A stretch of 64,000 nucleotides of DNA, taken from NCBI GenBank assembly GCA_035538335.1, contig DATLKN010000050.1:310001-374000 (forward strand), in the 5' to 3' direction. Shown here in pieces: positions 7,841 through 16,636 of this stretch. Under the pieces are notes generated by a model that was not told the origin of the DNA, made no database searches, and saw only the letters and a list, made by a program, of their open reading frames with translations. A program made the translations under genes and the position numbers. The first letter of the stretch is position 1. Every line of letters starts with the position of its first letter. Source of the DNA: AP-15 sp035538335. GTDB lineage: Bacteria; Pseudomonadota; Alphaproteobacteria; ATCC43930; CGMCC-115725.

Positions 7841-8710
7841 ATGCCGAGGCTCAGCTTTACCGCACCGACCACGATCGACGAGGCCGTCAGCGCGCTTTCC
7901 GCCGCCTCCGGCCTCGCAAAGATGCTTTCCGGCGGGACCGATCTCTTGGTCCAGCTGCGCTCGGGCCGGACCCGCCCGCAGCTGATCGTCGATGCCAAGC
8001 GGATCCCCGGGTTGGTCGGCATTCACCAGACCGAGAACGCCTTCATCATCGGCGCCGCAACGCCCGGCGTGATGATCAGCGAAAACGAGGCGTTCAGCCG
8101 CGCCTGGCCGGGGATCGTCGAGGGCGTCGACCTGATCGGCTCGCAGCAGATCCAGGGCCGCGCTTCGCTCGCCGGCAATCTGTGCAACGCTTCGCCCGCC
8201 GCCGACAGCGTGCCGGCGCTGATCGCGGCGCGCGCCACCTGCGTCATCGCGGGACCGGAAGGCCGCCGCGTCGCGCCGGTCGAGGCGATCGTCACCGGGC
8301 CCGGGCAGACCTCGCTGAAGAAGGGCGAATTCGTCGTCGAATTTCATATACCGAAGCCGCAGCGGCACCAGTCGGACGCCTATCTGCGCTTCATCCCGCG
8401 CACCGAGATGGACATCGCCGTCGTCGGCTGCGGCGTCAACGTGACGCTCGACGAGGGCGGCGTGTGCAAGGACGCGCGCGTCGTGCTGGGGGCGGTCGCG
8501 CCGACCCAGGTCATCGTCAACGAGGCCGCCGAGGCGCTCGTCGGGCACCGGCTCGACGAGCAGACGCTGTCGCGCCTCGACCACGCCGCGCGGCAGGCCT
8601 GCAAGCCGATCAACGACAAGCGCGGCACCATCGAATACCGCATCAAGGTGGCTGGCGTCCTGGCGCGACGCGCTGCCGCCATCGCTTTCAAGCGCGCTGG
8701 AGAATGCTGA
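7841..8710 (+). CDS. Molybdenum hydroxylase FAD-binding subunit (CoxM/CutM type)
   Basis: 289 residues. Start at the ATG preceded by AGGAGAG. The N-terminal KMLSGGTDLLVQLRSGR motif binds FAD, and QIQGRASLAGNLCNASPAAD is the second FAD motif (TIGGN-type loop, here SLAGN). The C-terminal CO-dehydrogenase flavoprotein domain follows (RTEMDIAVVGCGVNV). It passes electrons between the iron-sulfur subunit and the acceptor. It is first in a three-gene operon (M-S-L); its TGA is directly followed by the ATG of the iron-sulfur gene. Confidence 0.93.
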   Translation: MPRLSFTAPTTIDEAVSALSAASGLAKMLSGGTDLLVQLRSGRTRPQLIVDAKRIPGLVGIHQTENAFIIGAATPGVMISENEAFSRAWPGIVEGVDLIGSQQIQGRASLAGNLCNASPAADSVPALIAARATCVIAGPEGRRVAPVEAIVTGPGQTSLKKGEFVVEFHIPKPQRHQSDAYLRFIPRTEMDIAVVGCGVNVTLDEGGVCKDARVVLGAVAPTQVIVNEAAEALVGHRLDEQTLSRLDHAARQACKPINDKRGTIEYRIKVAGVLARRAAAIAFKRAGEC

Positions 8711-9202
8711 ATGAGCAAGCATCACGTTTCGACCGTCATCAACGGCGAGCCCGTCGAGTTCTTGTGCGAGCCGCAACAGAGCTTGCTCGACGTGCTGCGC
8801 GACGAGCTCAACCTGACGGGCAGCAAGGAAGGCTGCGGCTCCGGCGACTGCGGCGCCTGCACCGTGATCGTCGACGGCAACATCATGTGCTCGTGCCTGA
8901 TGCTCGGGGCCGAGGCCGAGGGCCGCGAGATCACGACCGTCGAAGGCATCGCGCAAGGCGACAAGCTGCACCCGGTGCAGCAGAAATTCCTCGAGCATGC
9001 GGCATTGCAATGCGGCTTTTGCACGCCGGGGTTCATCGTCGCCGCGAAGGCGCTGCTCGACGAGAATTTGAACCCGACCGAGGAAGAGACGCGCTATTGG
9101 CTCGCCGGCAATCTGTGCCGCTGCACCGGCTACGACAAGATCATCCGCGCCGTGCTCGATGCCGCCGCCGAGATGCGTGCCGAACGGGGCGCGGCGGATT
9201 AG
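8711..9202 (+). CDS. Molybdenum hydroxylase [2Fe-2S] subunit (CoxS type)
   Basis: 163 residues with two iron-sulfur clusters. The plant-ferredoxin-like cluster is bound by GCGSGDCGACTV plus a later Cys (MCSC), and the second by CGFCTPGF and LCRCTGY. This is the standard small subunit of xanthine dehydrogenase-family enzymes, passing electrons from the molybdenum centre to FAD. It directly follows the FAD subunit, and a 102-base gap containing a repeat separates it from the large subunit. Confidence 0.95.
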   Translation: MSKHHVSTVINGEPVEFLCEPQQSLLDVLRDELNLTGSKEGCGSGDCGACTVIVDGNIMCSCLMLGAEAEGREITTVEGIAQGDKLHPVQQKFLEHAALQCGFCTPGFIVAAKALLDENLNPTEEETRYWLAGNLCRCTGYDKIIRAVLDAAAEMRAERGAAD

Positions 9203-9214
9203 GCAGCGGAGTTC

Positions 9215-9276
9215 GTCATACCGGCGAAGGCCGGTATCCATGTCTGCTGTGGGTCCCGGCCTTCGCCGGGACGACA
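9215..9276. repeat. D-type palindromic repeat
   Basis: Two inverted modules around CCGGCGAAGGCCGG and CCCGGCCTTCGCCGGG, with GTCATA and GACGAC-like ends. It sits inside the hydroxylase operon, between the iron-sulfur and large subunits. The same design recurs at 21095-21157 between glcD and glcE. Similar elements are common in alphaproteobacterial gene gaps. Confidence 0.8.
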
Positions 9277-9304
9277 CTCATCTGGAGAGGCAAGCGAGAC
9301 ACGC

Positions 9305-11578
9305 ATGACCTACATCGCCAAGGAATTCCAGAAGGTCGTCGGCACCCGTCCGGTTCGCCCGGACGGCGTCGACAAGGTCACCGGCCGCGCCAATTTCGGC
9401 GCCGACATGACGATGCCCGGCATGATCTGGGGCAAGGTCAAACGCAGCCCGCACGCGCATGCTCGGATCGTGTCGATCGACACGACGAAGGCGCTGTCGT
9501 TGCCAGGCGTCAAGGCAGTGGCGACCGCCGAGGATTTCCCGCCGATCGCTTCCGAGGAGGCCTTTGTCGGCGAGGGGCCGATGAACTTCCGCGATCTGTC
9601 GCGCAACTGCATGGCGCGCGGCAAGGTGCTTTACGACGGGCATGCGGTCGCCGCCGTCGCGGCCGTGTCGCCGGCCGTCGCCGAGGAGGCGTGCGAGCTG
9701 ATCGAGGTCGAATACGAGGTATTGCCGCACGTCATCGACGTCGAGGCGGCGATGGCGCCGGACGCGCCCGTACTGCACGACGACCTCTTCACCGGCGGCG
9801 TCGAGCCGAAGCCGGTGCGCCCCTCGAACGTCGCCAAGCGCATCGCCTTCACGAAGGGCGATGTCGCGGCCGGGTTCCGGGAGGCGGATGTCGTCATCGA
9901 GCGGCGCTATTCGACGCAGCCCGTGCACCAGGCCTATATCGAGCCGCATGCCTGCGTCGTCTCGATGGCCGCCGACGGGCAGTGCACGATCTGGAGCTCG
10001 AGCCAGGGCCATTTCATGGTGCGCGCCTATTGCGCCAAGCTGCTCGGCATCGACATCTCGAACATCCGCGCGATCCCGGCCGAGATCGGCGGCGGCTTCG
10101 GCGGCAAGACGCTCGTCTATCTCGAGCCGGTGGCGCTGGCGCTGGCCAAGAAATCGGGCCGCCCGGTCAAGATGGTGATGAGCCGCGAGGAAGTGTTCCG
10201 CGGCACCGGGCCGGCGGCCGGCGCCGTTGTCGAGGTCAAGCTCGGCGCCAAGAAGGACGGCCGCCTCGTCGCCGGCGACCTTGTTCTCAAATACCAGGCG
10301 GGCGCTTTCCCGGGGTCGCCGGTCGGACCGGGGTGCATGTGCGCCTTCGCGATGTACGACATCCCGAACGCCAGCGTCGTCGGCTACGACGTCGTCTCGA
10401 ACCGCCCGAAGGTCGCGGCCTACCGGGCGCCGGGCGCGCCGAATTCCTCCTGGGGCGTCGAGAGCTGCCTCGACGAGCTGGCGCAAGAGCTCGGCATCGA
10501 TCCGCTGACCTTGCGGGAAAAGAATGCCGCCAAGGACGGCGTCAAGGCGGTGCACGGGCCGACCTGGCAGAATATCGGCTACGCCCAGACGGTCGCGGCG
10601 GCGAAGGAGCACCCGCACCTGCAGCAAAAGCTCGGCCCCAATCAGGGCCGCGGCATCGCTTCGGGCTTCTGGTTCAACATCGGCGGCGAGTCGAGCGCGG
10701 CGGTGCACGTGAATGAAGACGGCACCGCCGTCGTCGCCACCGGCAACCCCGACATCGGCGGCTCGCGCGCCTCGATGGCGATCATGGTCGCGGAGATCCT
10801 CGGCATCCCGGTCGAGCGCGTGCGCCCGATCATCGCCGACACCAGCTCGATCGGCTTCAGCTTTCTGACGGGCGGCAGCCGCGTCACCTTCGCGACCGGC
10901 ATGGCGGCGACGCAGGCGGCCGAAAAGGTCGTCGAGGAGATGAAAAAGCGCGCCGCGATGATCTGGGACATCAGCCCCGAAGCCGTCGAATGGAAGGACG
11001 GCAAGGCGTGGCCGGCGGGCGCCAATGCCGGCGGCTTCGAGCCGCTGCCCTTGGCCGACATCGCGGTCAAATCGGGGCGCACCGGCGGGCCGATCTCGGC
11101 CGAAGTCTCGATCAACGCGCAAGGCGCGGGGCCCGGCTTCGCGACGCATATCTGCGACGTCGAGGTGGATCCGGAGACGGGCGCGGTCAAGATCCTGCGC
11201 TACACGGCAATCCAGGATGTCGGCCGAGCGATCCATCCCTCCTATGTCGAGGGCCAGATCCAGGGCGGCGTCACGCAGGGCATCGGCTGGGCGCTCAACG
11301 AGGAATACGTCTACGACAAGGCGGGCCGGCTCGAGAATCCGGGCTTCCTCGATTACCGCGTGCCGGTCGCCTCCGACCTGCCGATGATCGAGGCGGTCAT
11401 GGTCGAGGTGCCGAACCCGCGCCATCCGTTCGGCGCGCGCGGCGTCGGCGAGGTGCCGATCGTGCCGCCGATGGCGGCCGTCGCCAACGCGATCTGCGCC
11501 GCCACGGGCGTGCGGCTGCGCGACCTGCCGATGTCGCCGCCGCGCGTGCTGGAGGCGCTCGAAAACGGCCACGGGTGA
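9305..11578 (+). CDS. Molybdenum hydroxylase large subunit, molybdopterin binding
   Basis: 757 residues, normal for the CoxL/XdhB large subunit. N-terminal aldehyde oxidase a/b hammerhead domain (VTGRANFGADMTMPGMIWGK), then the molybdopterin-binding region with IGGGFGGK and the active-site loop AAYRAPGAPNS. The catalytic Glu is in GARGVGEVPIVPP near the C-terminus. The loop lacks the cysteine-containing CSFR signature of form I CO dehydrogenase, so this is more likely a hydroxylase of an unknown aromatic or heterocyclic compound. Operon with the FAD and iron-sulfur subunits; a MoaD/ThiS-like gene follows after a palindromic repeat. Confidence 0.92.
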   Translation: MTYIAKEFQKVVGTRPVRPDGVDKVTGRANFGADMTMPGMIWGKVKRSPHAHARIVSIDTTKALSLPGVKAVATAEDFPPIASEEAFVGEGPMNFRDLSRNCMARGKVLYDGHAVAAVAAVSPAVAEEACELIEVEYEVLPHVIDVEAAMAPDAPVLHDDLFTGGVEPKPVRPSNVAKRIAFTKGDVAAGFREADVVIERRYSTQPVHQAYIEPHACVVSMAADGQCTIWSSSQGHFMVRAYCAKLLGIDISNIRAIPAEIGGGFGGKTLVYLEPVALALAKKSGRPVKMVMSREEVFRGTGPAAGAVVEVKLGAKKDGRLVAGDLVLKYQAGAFPGSPVGPGCMCAFAMYDIPNASVVGYDVVSNRPKVAAYRAPGAPNSSWGVESCLDELAQELGIDPLTLREKNAAKDGVKAVHGPTWQNIGYAQTVAAAKEHPHLQQKLGPNQGRGIASGFWFNIGGESSAAVHVNEDGTAVVATGNPDIGGSRASMAIMVAEILGIPVERVRPIIADTSSIGFSFLTGGSRVTFATGMAATQAAEKVVEEMKKRAAMIWDISPEAVEWKDGKAWPAGANAGGFEPLPLADIAVKSGRTGGPISAEVSINAQGAGPGFATHICDVEVDPETGAVKILRYTAIQDVGRAIHPSYVEGQIQGGVTQGIGWALNEEYVYDKAGRLENPGFLDYRVPVASDLPMIEAVMVEVPNPRHPFGARGVGEVPIVPPMAAVANAICAATGVRLRDLPMSPPRVLEALENGHG

Positions 11579-11593
11579 GAAGTCCGGCTTGCC

Positions 11594-11681
11594 TGTCATT
11601 GCGAGCGAAGCGAAGCAATCCCGATCGGCTTGTCGGGCCTTCCGTCGGGATTGCTTCGTCGCTTCGCTCCTCGCAATGACA
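11594..11681. repeat. A-type palindromic repeat
   Basis: Long inverted repeat starting TGTCATTGCGAGCGAAGCGA and ending with its near complement (CTCGCAATGACA), with inner GAAGCAATCCCGA and TCGGGATTGCTTCG arms. It could form one extended hairpin. Related copies occur at 16530, 19375, 27211, 28545 and 62575. Confidence 0.9.
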
Positions 11682-11694
11682 GCGTCGGTGTGAC

Positions 11695-11943
11695 ATGCCG
11701 CATGTCGTCATAGCCGGCACGGCGCCCCGCCGCCTCACCGGCGGGGTCGCCGAATTCGATGTCGAGGCGACGAATTTCCGCCGCCTCGTCCTCGAACTCG
11801 ACCGCCGCTTCCCCGGCCTCGGCCGTCAGGTGGAGGAGGGGATGGCGGTCGCGATCGACGGCGAGATCTGGCAGGACGCCTATGCGGCGCCGTTCGATCC
11901 CGACAGCGAAATCTACCTGATCCCGAAAATCGGCGGCGGCTAG
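11695..11943 (+). CDS. MoaD/ThiS family sulfur-carrier-like protein
   Basis: 82 residues of a beta-grasp protein ending ...EIYLIPKIGGG. The terminal Gly-Gly is the site that MoaD and ThiS proteins use as a thiocarboxylate or adenylate; here there is one extra Gly. The middle RRLVLELDRRFPGLG segment and the AVAIDGE strand fit the fold. Because it lies just after a molybdenum hydroxylase operon, a role in molybdopterin sulfur supply is tempting, but such stand-alone relatives also serve in other sulfur-transfer systems. A repeat lies between it and the operon, so co-transcription is uncertain. Confidence 0.75.
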   Translation: MPHVVIAGTAPRRLTGGVAEFDVEATNFRRLVLELDRRFPGLGRQVEEGMAVAIDGEIWQDAYAAPFDPDSEIYLIPKIGGG

Positions 11944-12139
11944 CCTCGCTGCGCTTTGTCACCGGAATGACGGGAAACGGGCGGGCGAGCGGCTGGCCGA
12001 GCTGCCGCGCCCGGCCTTCGCTGGACGCGTGGCGTCCATGCCACAATGCTCACGAGTTCGATCTTAAGTCGCGGGAAGGATCTCTTGCAGGCTGCGGGAC
12101 GTTTGTCCACGTCTATAGGGGCAAATCGAGGCGGCTTCC

Positions 12140-15100
12140 ATGGCGGATGCGATTTGGGGTCGAATATTGGCCGCCGGCCGGCGCGGCAAGCCCCAGCGGC
12201 GTTGGACACCGCATATCTTTTTCAATGCTGTGGCGGCGCTGCGGCTGGGCCTCACGCTGGTGTTCCTGCTGCTGCTCGGCCTGGGCGTCTACGCCGAACT
12301 GCGCACCTCGTTCCTGCAATCCTGGGTATTTTCGTCGCTGGCCCGGCAGATGAGCTATTCGCCGGCGCCCGGAGCGAGTTCCGACATCCGCTTCCCGAAA
12401 TTCGGTCCCTATGACGAGCGCCTCGGCTATACCGCGCTGCCGGGCTATATCCGCTCGCTCGCGGCGCACCGCTTCACGATTGCCCGCCAGGCGCGCTGGT
12501 CGCCGGCATTGCGCGATTTCGTCGCCGAGGGCGGCTATGCGATCTATCCGGAAAAATCGCGCGCCGGCCTGAAGCTGCTCGGCCGCAACGGCACGCCGCT
12601 CTACCGGGTGCGCTATCCGTCGCGGGCCTTTGCGGGCTTTCGCGACGTCCCGCCGCTGGTCACCAGCAGCCTGCTCTTTATCGAGGACCACTATCTGCTC
12701 GACCCGAGCGATCCGTGGCGCGATCCCGCGGTTCAATGGAACCGCTTCATGCTCGCTTTCGCCGGCAGGATCGGCGGCATCTTCGACCGCCGCCTGCGGG
12801 AAGGCGGGGCGAGCACGCTGGCCACCCAGATCGAGAAATTCGAGCACTCGCCGGGCGGCCGCACCGGCAGCGCCGGGGAAAAGCTGCGCCAGATGCTGAC
12901 GGCGGCGATGCGCGCCTACCGCAGCGGCCCCAATACGCTGCGGGCGCGGCAGCACATCCTTGCCGCCTATCTGAATGCCGAGCCGTTCGGATCGTGGCCC
13001 GGCCACGGCGAAGTCACCGGAGTGCCGGATGCGCTGTGGATCTGGTACGGCACAAGCTTTCGCGAGGCAGAGCGCGTCTTGCGCGAGAGGCCCGGGACGC
13101 ATGCCGAACTGGCCCGCCAGGGACGCGTCTTCCGCGAGGTGCTCAGCCTGTTGTTGGCCGGGCGCCGGCCGGCCTATTACCTGAACGTCAACCGCGCCGC
13201 GCTCGAGGCCTTGACGGATCACTACCTGCGCCTGATGTCGGCGGCCGGGGTCATCGAGCGGCCGCTCTACAACGCGGCATTGCATGCGCGGCTCAATTTC
13301 CGCCGCGCCTTGCCGCCGCCGCCGCCGCCCTCGTTCGTCTGGAACAAGGCGACCGATTGGCTGCGCGACGAGCTGGTTTCGCTGCTGCATGCCGGGAACT
13401 ACTACAACCTCGACCACCTCGACCTGACCGCCTATTCGACGATCGACGCGGCAGCCCAGAAGCGGGTCACCGACGTGTTGGCCAATCTCGCCAATCCGGC
13501 CTATGACCGCTCGCTCGGGCTCTACGGCAAGCAGCTCTTGGGGCCCGCCAGCCCGGCCCGCATCGATTGGAGTTTCGTGCTGTACGAAAAAGGCCAGGAC
13601 GGCAATTTCGTACGCGTCCATGCCGACAGCCTGAACCAGCCATTCGACATCAATTCGGGCGCCAAGCTGCAGCTCGGCTCGACCGCCAAGCTGCGCACCC
13701 TCGTCACCTATCTCGACATCGTCGACGAGCTCTATCACCACTTGTCGGGATTGCCGCGCCGCGAGCTGCTTTCGACGGCCGCGAAGGCGCCCGACGCGCT
13801 GACCAAATGGGCGGCGGGCTGGCTCGCCAACCGGCCGGATGCGCCACTGCAAGCGATGCTCGACGCGGCGATGCAGCGCACCTACTCGGGAAGCCCGGCC
13901 GCCTTCTTCACCGACGGCGGCGTCGAGGTCTTCGCCAATTTTGCGAAATGGGAGAACGAATCGAACCCGACCGTTCTGACGGCCTTCCAGTACTCGATCA
14001 ACAATGCCTTCATCCGCATCATGCGCGACATCGTGAATTACCACATCGCGCAAGGCGGCGAGGAGACGCAAAGGCTGTTGACCGACCCCAACGACCCGCA
14101 GCGCATGGTCTATCTGAAACGCTTCGCGGACGCCGAGAGCAAGGTCTATATGGGGCGGTTCTACAAGGAATATGCGGGCCTCACGCCGGACGAGGCGCTC
14201 GCCAAGCTGGCGCGCCACAGCGGCCCCTCGCTGAAGCGTCTCGCCGTCGTCTTCCGGTCGGTCAAGCCGAACGCGCGGATCGCCGAGCTGCGGGCCTTTG
14301 TGTCGCAATACATGCCGCACGCCGCGATCGACGACGACGCGCTGTGGGACGCCTACCGGCAGGCGTCGGTGCACCTGTTCTCGCTCGAGGACCGCGGCTA
14401 CATCGCCGGCGTGCATCCGCTGTCGCTGTGGCTCGTCGCCTATCTGCGCAAGCATCCGAGCGCCACGCGCATCGAGGTCATGCAGGCGAGCGAGAAGGTG
14501 CGCGAGCAGGTGTACGGCTGGCTGTTCACCGCAAAGAACCCGCACAAGCAAACCTTCCGCATCCGGGAACTGCTGGAGGAGCAGGCGTTCGGAAAGATCC
14601 TGCAGGACTGGCGCTGGCAGGGCTATCCGTTTCAGTATCTGATCCCGTCCTACGCGACCGCGATCGGCGTCTCGGGCGACCGTCCGAGCGCGCTCGCCGA
14701 TCTGATGGGCGTCATCATGAACGACGGCGTGCGGGTCCCGACGGTCGATCTGCGCCGGCTGCACTTCGCCGCCGGGACGCCGTACGAGACCGACATGCGG
14801 GCGCAGCCGCAGCGCAAGCGGGTGCTGTCCCGCGAGGTCGCGCAGACGGTCAAAAAGGCATTGGTGACGGTCGTCAACGGCGGCACCGGCGCGGCCCTGC
14901 AAGGCGCCTACCATGCGGCCAACGGCGCGCCCTTGGCGGTCGGCGGCAAGACCGGCACCGGCGACAACCGGTTCGATACCTGGGGCCCCGGGCGACGCCT
15001 GATCGCGCAGCGCATCGTCGACCGCACCGCGACCTTCGTCTTCTACCTGGGCGACCGGTTCTTCGGCACGATCACCGGCTATGTGCCGGGCGCGGTGGCG

Positions 15101-15253
15101 GGGCAGTACCACTTCACGAGCGCGCTGGCCGTGCGTGTGCTGCGCGCCCTCCAGCCGGCGCTCGCGCCGCTGATCGACGCGCCGCCGACCGGCACGGCGC
15201 TGCAGGCGGCGAGCGGCGATCAAGGGTCCCGCCGCCAAGCCGCCGCCTATTAA
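12140..15253 (+). CDS. Large class A penicillin-binding protein, divergent
   Basis: 1037 residues. One N-terminal membrane segment at about 33-53, then a glycosyltransferase-51-like domain (Glu182 in IEDHYLL; GGASTLATQIEKF near 222-234). The transpeptidase domain has all three motifs: STAK (Ser514), SIN (Ser619) and KTG (Lys937). Spacing is odd: 105 residues between the first two motifs and 318 between the last two, against about 53 and 121 in the other PBP of this window, so about 250 residues are inserted. The F-x-x-H-x-G part of the usual EDxxFxxHxG motif is missing. Probable periplasmic peptidoglycan synthase; whether the glycosyltransferase is active is uncertain. Confidence 0.85.
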   Translation: MADAIWGRILAAGRRGKPQRRWTPHIFFNAVAALRLGLTLVFLLLLGLGVYAELRTSFLQSWVFSSLARQMSYSPAPGASSDIRFPKFGPYDERLGYTALPGYIRSLAAHRFTIARQARWSPALRDFVAEGGYAIYPEKSRAGLKLLGRNGTPLYRVRYPSRAFAGFRDVPPLVTSSLLFIEDHYLLDPSDPWRDPAVQWNRFMLAFAGRIGGIFDRRLREGGASTLATQIEKFEHSPGGRTGSAGEKLRQMLTAAMRAYRSGPNTLRARQHILAAYLNAEPFGSWPGHGEVTGVPDALWIWYGTSFREAERVLRERPGTHAELARQGRVFREVLSLLLAGRRPAYYLNVNRAALEALTDHYLRLMSAAGVIERPLYNAALHARLNFRRALPPPPPPSFVWNKATDWLRDELVSLLHAGNYYNLDHLDLTAYSTIDAAAQKRVTDVLANLANPAYDRSLGLYGKQLLGPASPARIDWSFVLYEKGQDGNFVRVHADSLNQPFDINSGAKLQLGSTAKLRTLVTYLDIVDELYHHLSGLPRRELLSTAAKAPDALTKWAAGWLANRPDAPLQAMLDAAMQRTYSGSPAAFFTDGGVEVFANFAKWENESNPTVLTAFQYSINNAFIRIMRDIVNYHIAQGGEETQRLLTDPNDPQRMVYLKRFADAESKVYMGRFYKEYAGLTPDEALAKLARHSGPSLKRLAVVFRSVKPNARIAELRAFVSQYMPHAAIDDDALWDAYRQASVHLFSLEDRGYIAGVHPLSLWLVAYLRKHPSATRIEVMQASEKVREQVYGWLFTAKNPHKQTFRIRELLEEQAFGKILQDWRWQGYPFQYLIPSYATAIGVSGDRPSALADLMGVIMNDGVRVPTVDLRRLHFAAGTPYETDMRAQPQRKRVLSREVAQTVKKALVTVVNGGTGAALQGAYHAANGAPLAVGGKTGTGDNRFDTWGPGRRLIAQRIVDRTATFVFYLGDRFFGTITGYVPGAVAGQYHFTSALAVRVLRALQPALAPLIDAPPTGTALQAASGDQGSRRQAAAY

Positions 15254-15271
15254 AGCAGTTTTCGATCCTCG

Positions 15272-15301
15272 GTCATCACCCCCGCGCGAGCGGGGACGAC
15301 G
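15272..15301. repeat. Short hairpin between convergent genes
   Basis: GTCATCACCCCCGCGCGAGCGGGGACGAC: CCCCGC and GCGGGG arms with GTCAT/GACGAC ends, resembling half of a D-type repeat. It lies between the convergent 3' ends of the large PBP and the MlaC-like gene and could help terminate both. Confidence 0.5.
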
Positions 15302-15343
15302 ACTGCTTCCCGGTTTCGCGCGGGGCTGTCCAAGGGATCGAGT

Positions 15344-16000
15344 TCACGACGACGAGTTGCCCGTCTTCGTCAAGAGGTCGGTCTTGCGGTTGAGGGTCGC
15401 GATCAGCCCGTCGACGCCCTGGCGTTGCAGGATCGAATAGAACTCCGAACGCTGCGTCGCCAGCTGGCTGATCGTCCCGTCGAGATAGACGTCGGAAATC
15501 TGCCAGCCGCTTTGCCCGCCCCGGCGCATCATGTAGTTGATGGTGACCGGCTTGCCGTTCGCCTTGACGATCCGCGTCTCGACGATGACCCCGGAACCGG
15601 AGGGCGCCTCTCCGAGCACCTGCAGCCGTTCGCCGGAATAATTGTCGAAGCGGTCGGCATAGGTCGCCGAGATATAGCGCTGAAAGGCCGCGGTCACCTG
15701 TTGCTGCTGCGCCGGGCTCAGCGTGCCCCACCCCGGTCCGACCGCGAGCCGCGCCATGAACGGCACGTCGAACGTCCGGTTGACGACCGGCGCGAGCTTT
15801 GCGTAGCGGCCGCTGCTGCCGAGCTGCGGGCCTTGTTTCATCGTGTTCAACAGCGTCGCGTAAAAGCGCTGCACCTGCGTCTGCGGCGCCGAAGGCAGCG
15901 CCGCGGCGGGCTGCGCCAAGCCGGCCGCGAAAAGCAGCGGAAGCAGCCAAAGCCTCGCGATGCCGGCGGCGGATGCCTGCTCGGTCTTGGGCTTGTCCAT
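15344..16000 (-). CDS. MlaC/Ttg2D family periplasmic protein
   Basis: 218 residues. The N-terminus has a hydrophobic export signal (RLWLLPLLFAAGLAQPAAA), followed by the MlaC-like fold: VQRFYATLLNTMKQG, FDVPFMARLAVGPGW, LSPAQQQQVTAAFQRYIS and GGQSGWQISDVYLDGTIS. MlaC carries phospholipids across the periplasm between the outer membrane and an inner-membrane ABC complex. No mlaD, mlaE or mlaF is near, so this copy is an orphan; hopanoid-transport HpnM proteins are a related alternative. Start chosen at the ATG with a GGGAG ribosome binding site; an ATG 14 codons upstream is possible. Confidence 0.82.
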   Translation of the reverse strand: MDKPKTEQASAAGIARLWLLPLLFAAGLAQPAAALPSAPQTQVQRFYATLLNTMKQGPQLGSSGRYAKLAPVVNRTFDVPFMARLAVGPGWGTLSPAQQQQVTAAFQRYISATYADRFDNYSGERLQVLGEAPSGSGVIVETRIVKANGKPVTINYMMRRGGQSGWQISDVYLDGTISQLATQRSEFYSILQRQGVDGLIATLNRKTDLLTKTGNSSS

Positions 16001-16165
16001 AATTTCGATCTCCCTGGAGGACGGTTGCGATGGAATAGACATGTCCCCAATCTCGGCATCCCCACAGGTGCGGCGGCGACGGGGAGCGCACAGCTGTGTC
16101 CTTCGCTCTACGCCCCCCGGACATTATGGTGGCAAAGATCGCGCGATAGACGCTCGCACGATCCG

Positions 16166-16405
16166 CTAATATGGATAGTAGTAGTAGGCCGGCGGGTAAT
16201 AATAGTTCGGGTAGTAATATGCCGGGGGATAGTAGTAGGCCGGCGCCCCAACCCCGAAGGCAAACGGGCCGAGTTGCAGCCCGACATACCCTTGCGCATC
16301 GGCGGCGGACAACGGAACCGCCAAGGCGATTAATGAGAACGTTGTGAAAAATAAACCTCCGATCACGCCTAACCGGCGGTTTATTTCAGATTTTTTAATG
16401 GTCAT
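16166..16405 (-). CDS. Small exported tyrosine-rich protein, unknown function
   Basis: 79 residues. Basic N-terminus, a hydrophobic segment (VIGGLFFTTFSLIALAVPLS) ending in AADAQG, a likely signal-peptidase site, then a tail made almost entirely of Tyr, Pro and Ala: 14 of the last 24 residues are Tyr, in PAYYYP-like units. The ATG has GGAGAA at good distance. Base composition of the tail is locally AT-rich (TAG/TAA-like triplets on the plus strand), unlike its neighbours. I recognise only the general class of short YYYP-rich exported proteins seen in alphaproteobacteria; no function can be assigned. Confidence 0.65.
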   Translation of the reverse strand: MTIKKSEINRRLGVIGGLFFTTFSLIALAVPLSAADAQGYVGLQLGPFAFGVGAPAYYYPPAYYYPNYYYPPAYYYYPY

Positions 16406-16529
16406 CGTCAGTTCTCCATGAACTGCTATGCTCCAATTCCCTAACATTCGGCGGAGGGAGCGGTTCCTGGAGGCGGGACGCCAGCGGCCCTCAGAGCGAT
16501 TCGGCAATTCCCGCTCGGCGGCCTGCGTC

Positions 16530-16610
16530 CGGATTGCTTCGCCGCGCCGCTCCTCGCGATGGCAACCGTTTTCAAGCGTCATTGCGAGCGGAGCGACGCG
16601 ATGCCGCGGT
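16530..16610. repeat. A-type palindromic repeat, diverged copy
   Basis: Contains GGATTGCTTCGCCGCG, CTCCTCGCGATGGCAA, then GTCATTGCGAGCGGAGCGAC, GCGATGCC. Arms are the same as in the copy at 11594, but oriented outward and with several mismatches. Confidence 0.7.
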
Positions 16611-16636
16611 AGTGTATCACTTTGCCTCGGGCAGCC

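Noticed and set aside
9305..11578. Calling the hydroxylase a CO dehydrogenase
   Set aside because: The active-site loop is AAYRAPGAPNS and lacks the Cys of the form I CSFR loop.
9278..11599. A 773-codon frame antisense to the molybdenum hydroxylase large subunit
   Set aside because: Same reason: it mirrors a real gene and has Arg/Asp/His-rich shadow composition.
11594..11681. Repeat arms that at first look like a CRISPR unit
   Set aside because: There are only two arms in inverted order and no regular array of spacers, nor any cas gene.
12113..15238. A 1041-codon frame antisense to the large PBP
   Set aside because: The plus-strand frame has complete PBP motifs; the antisense product has no recognisable domain.
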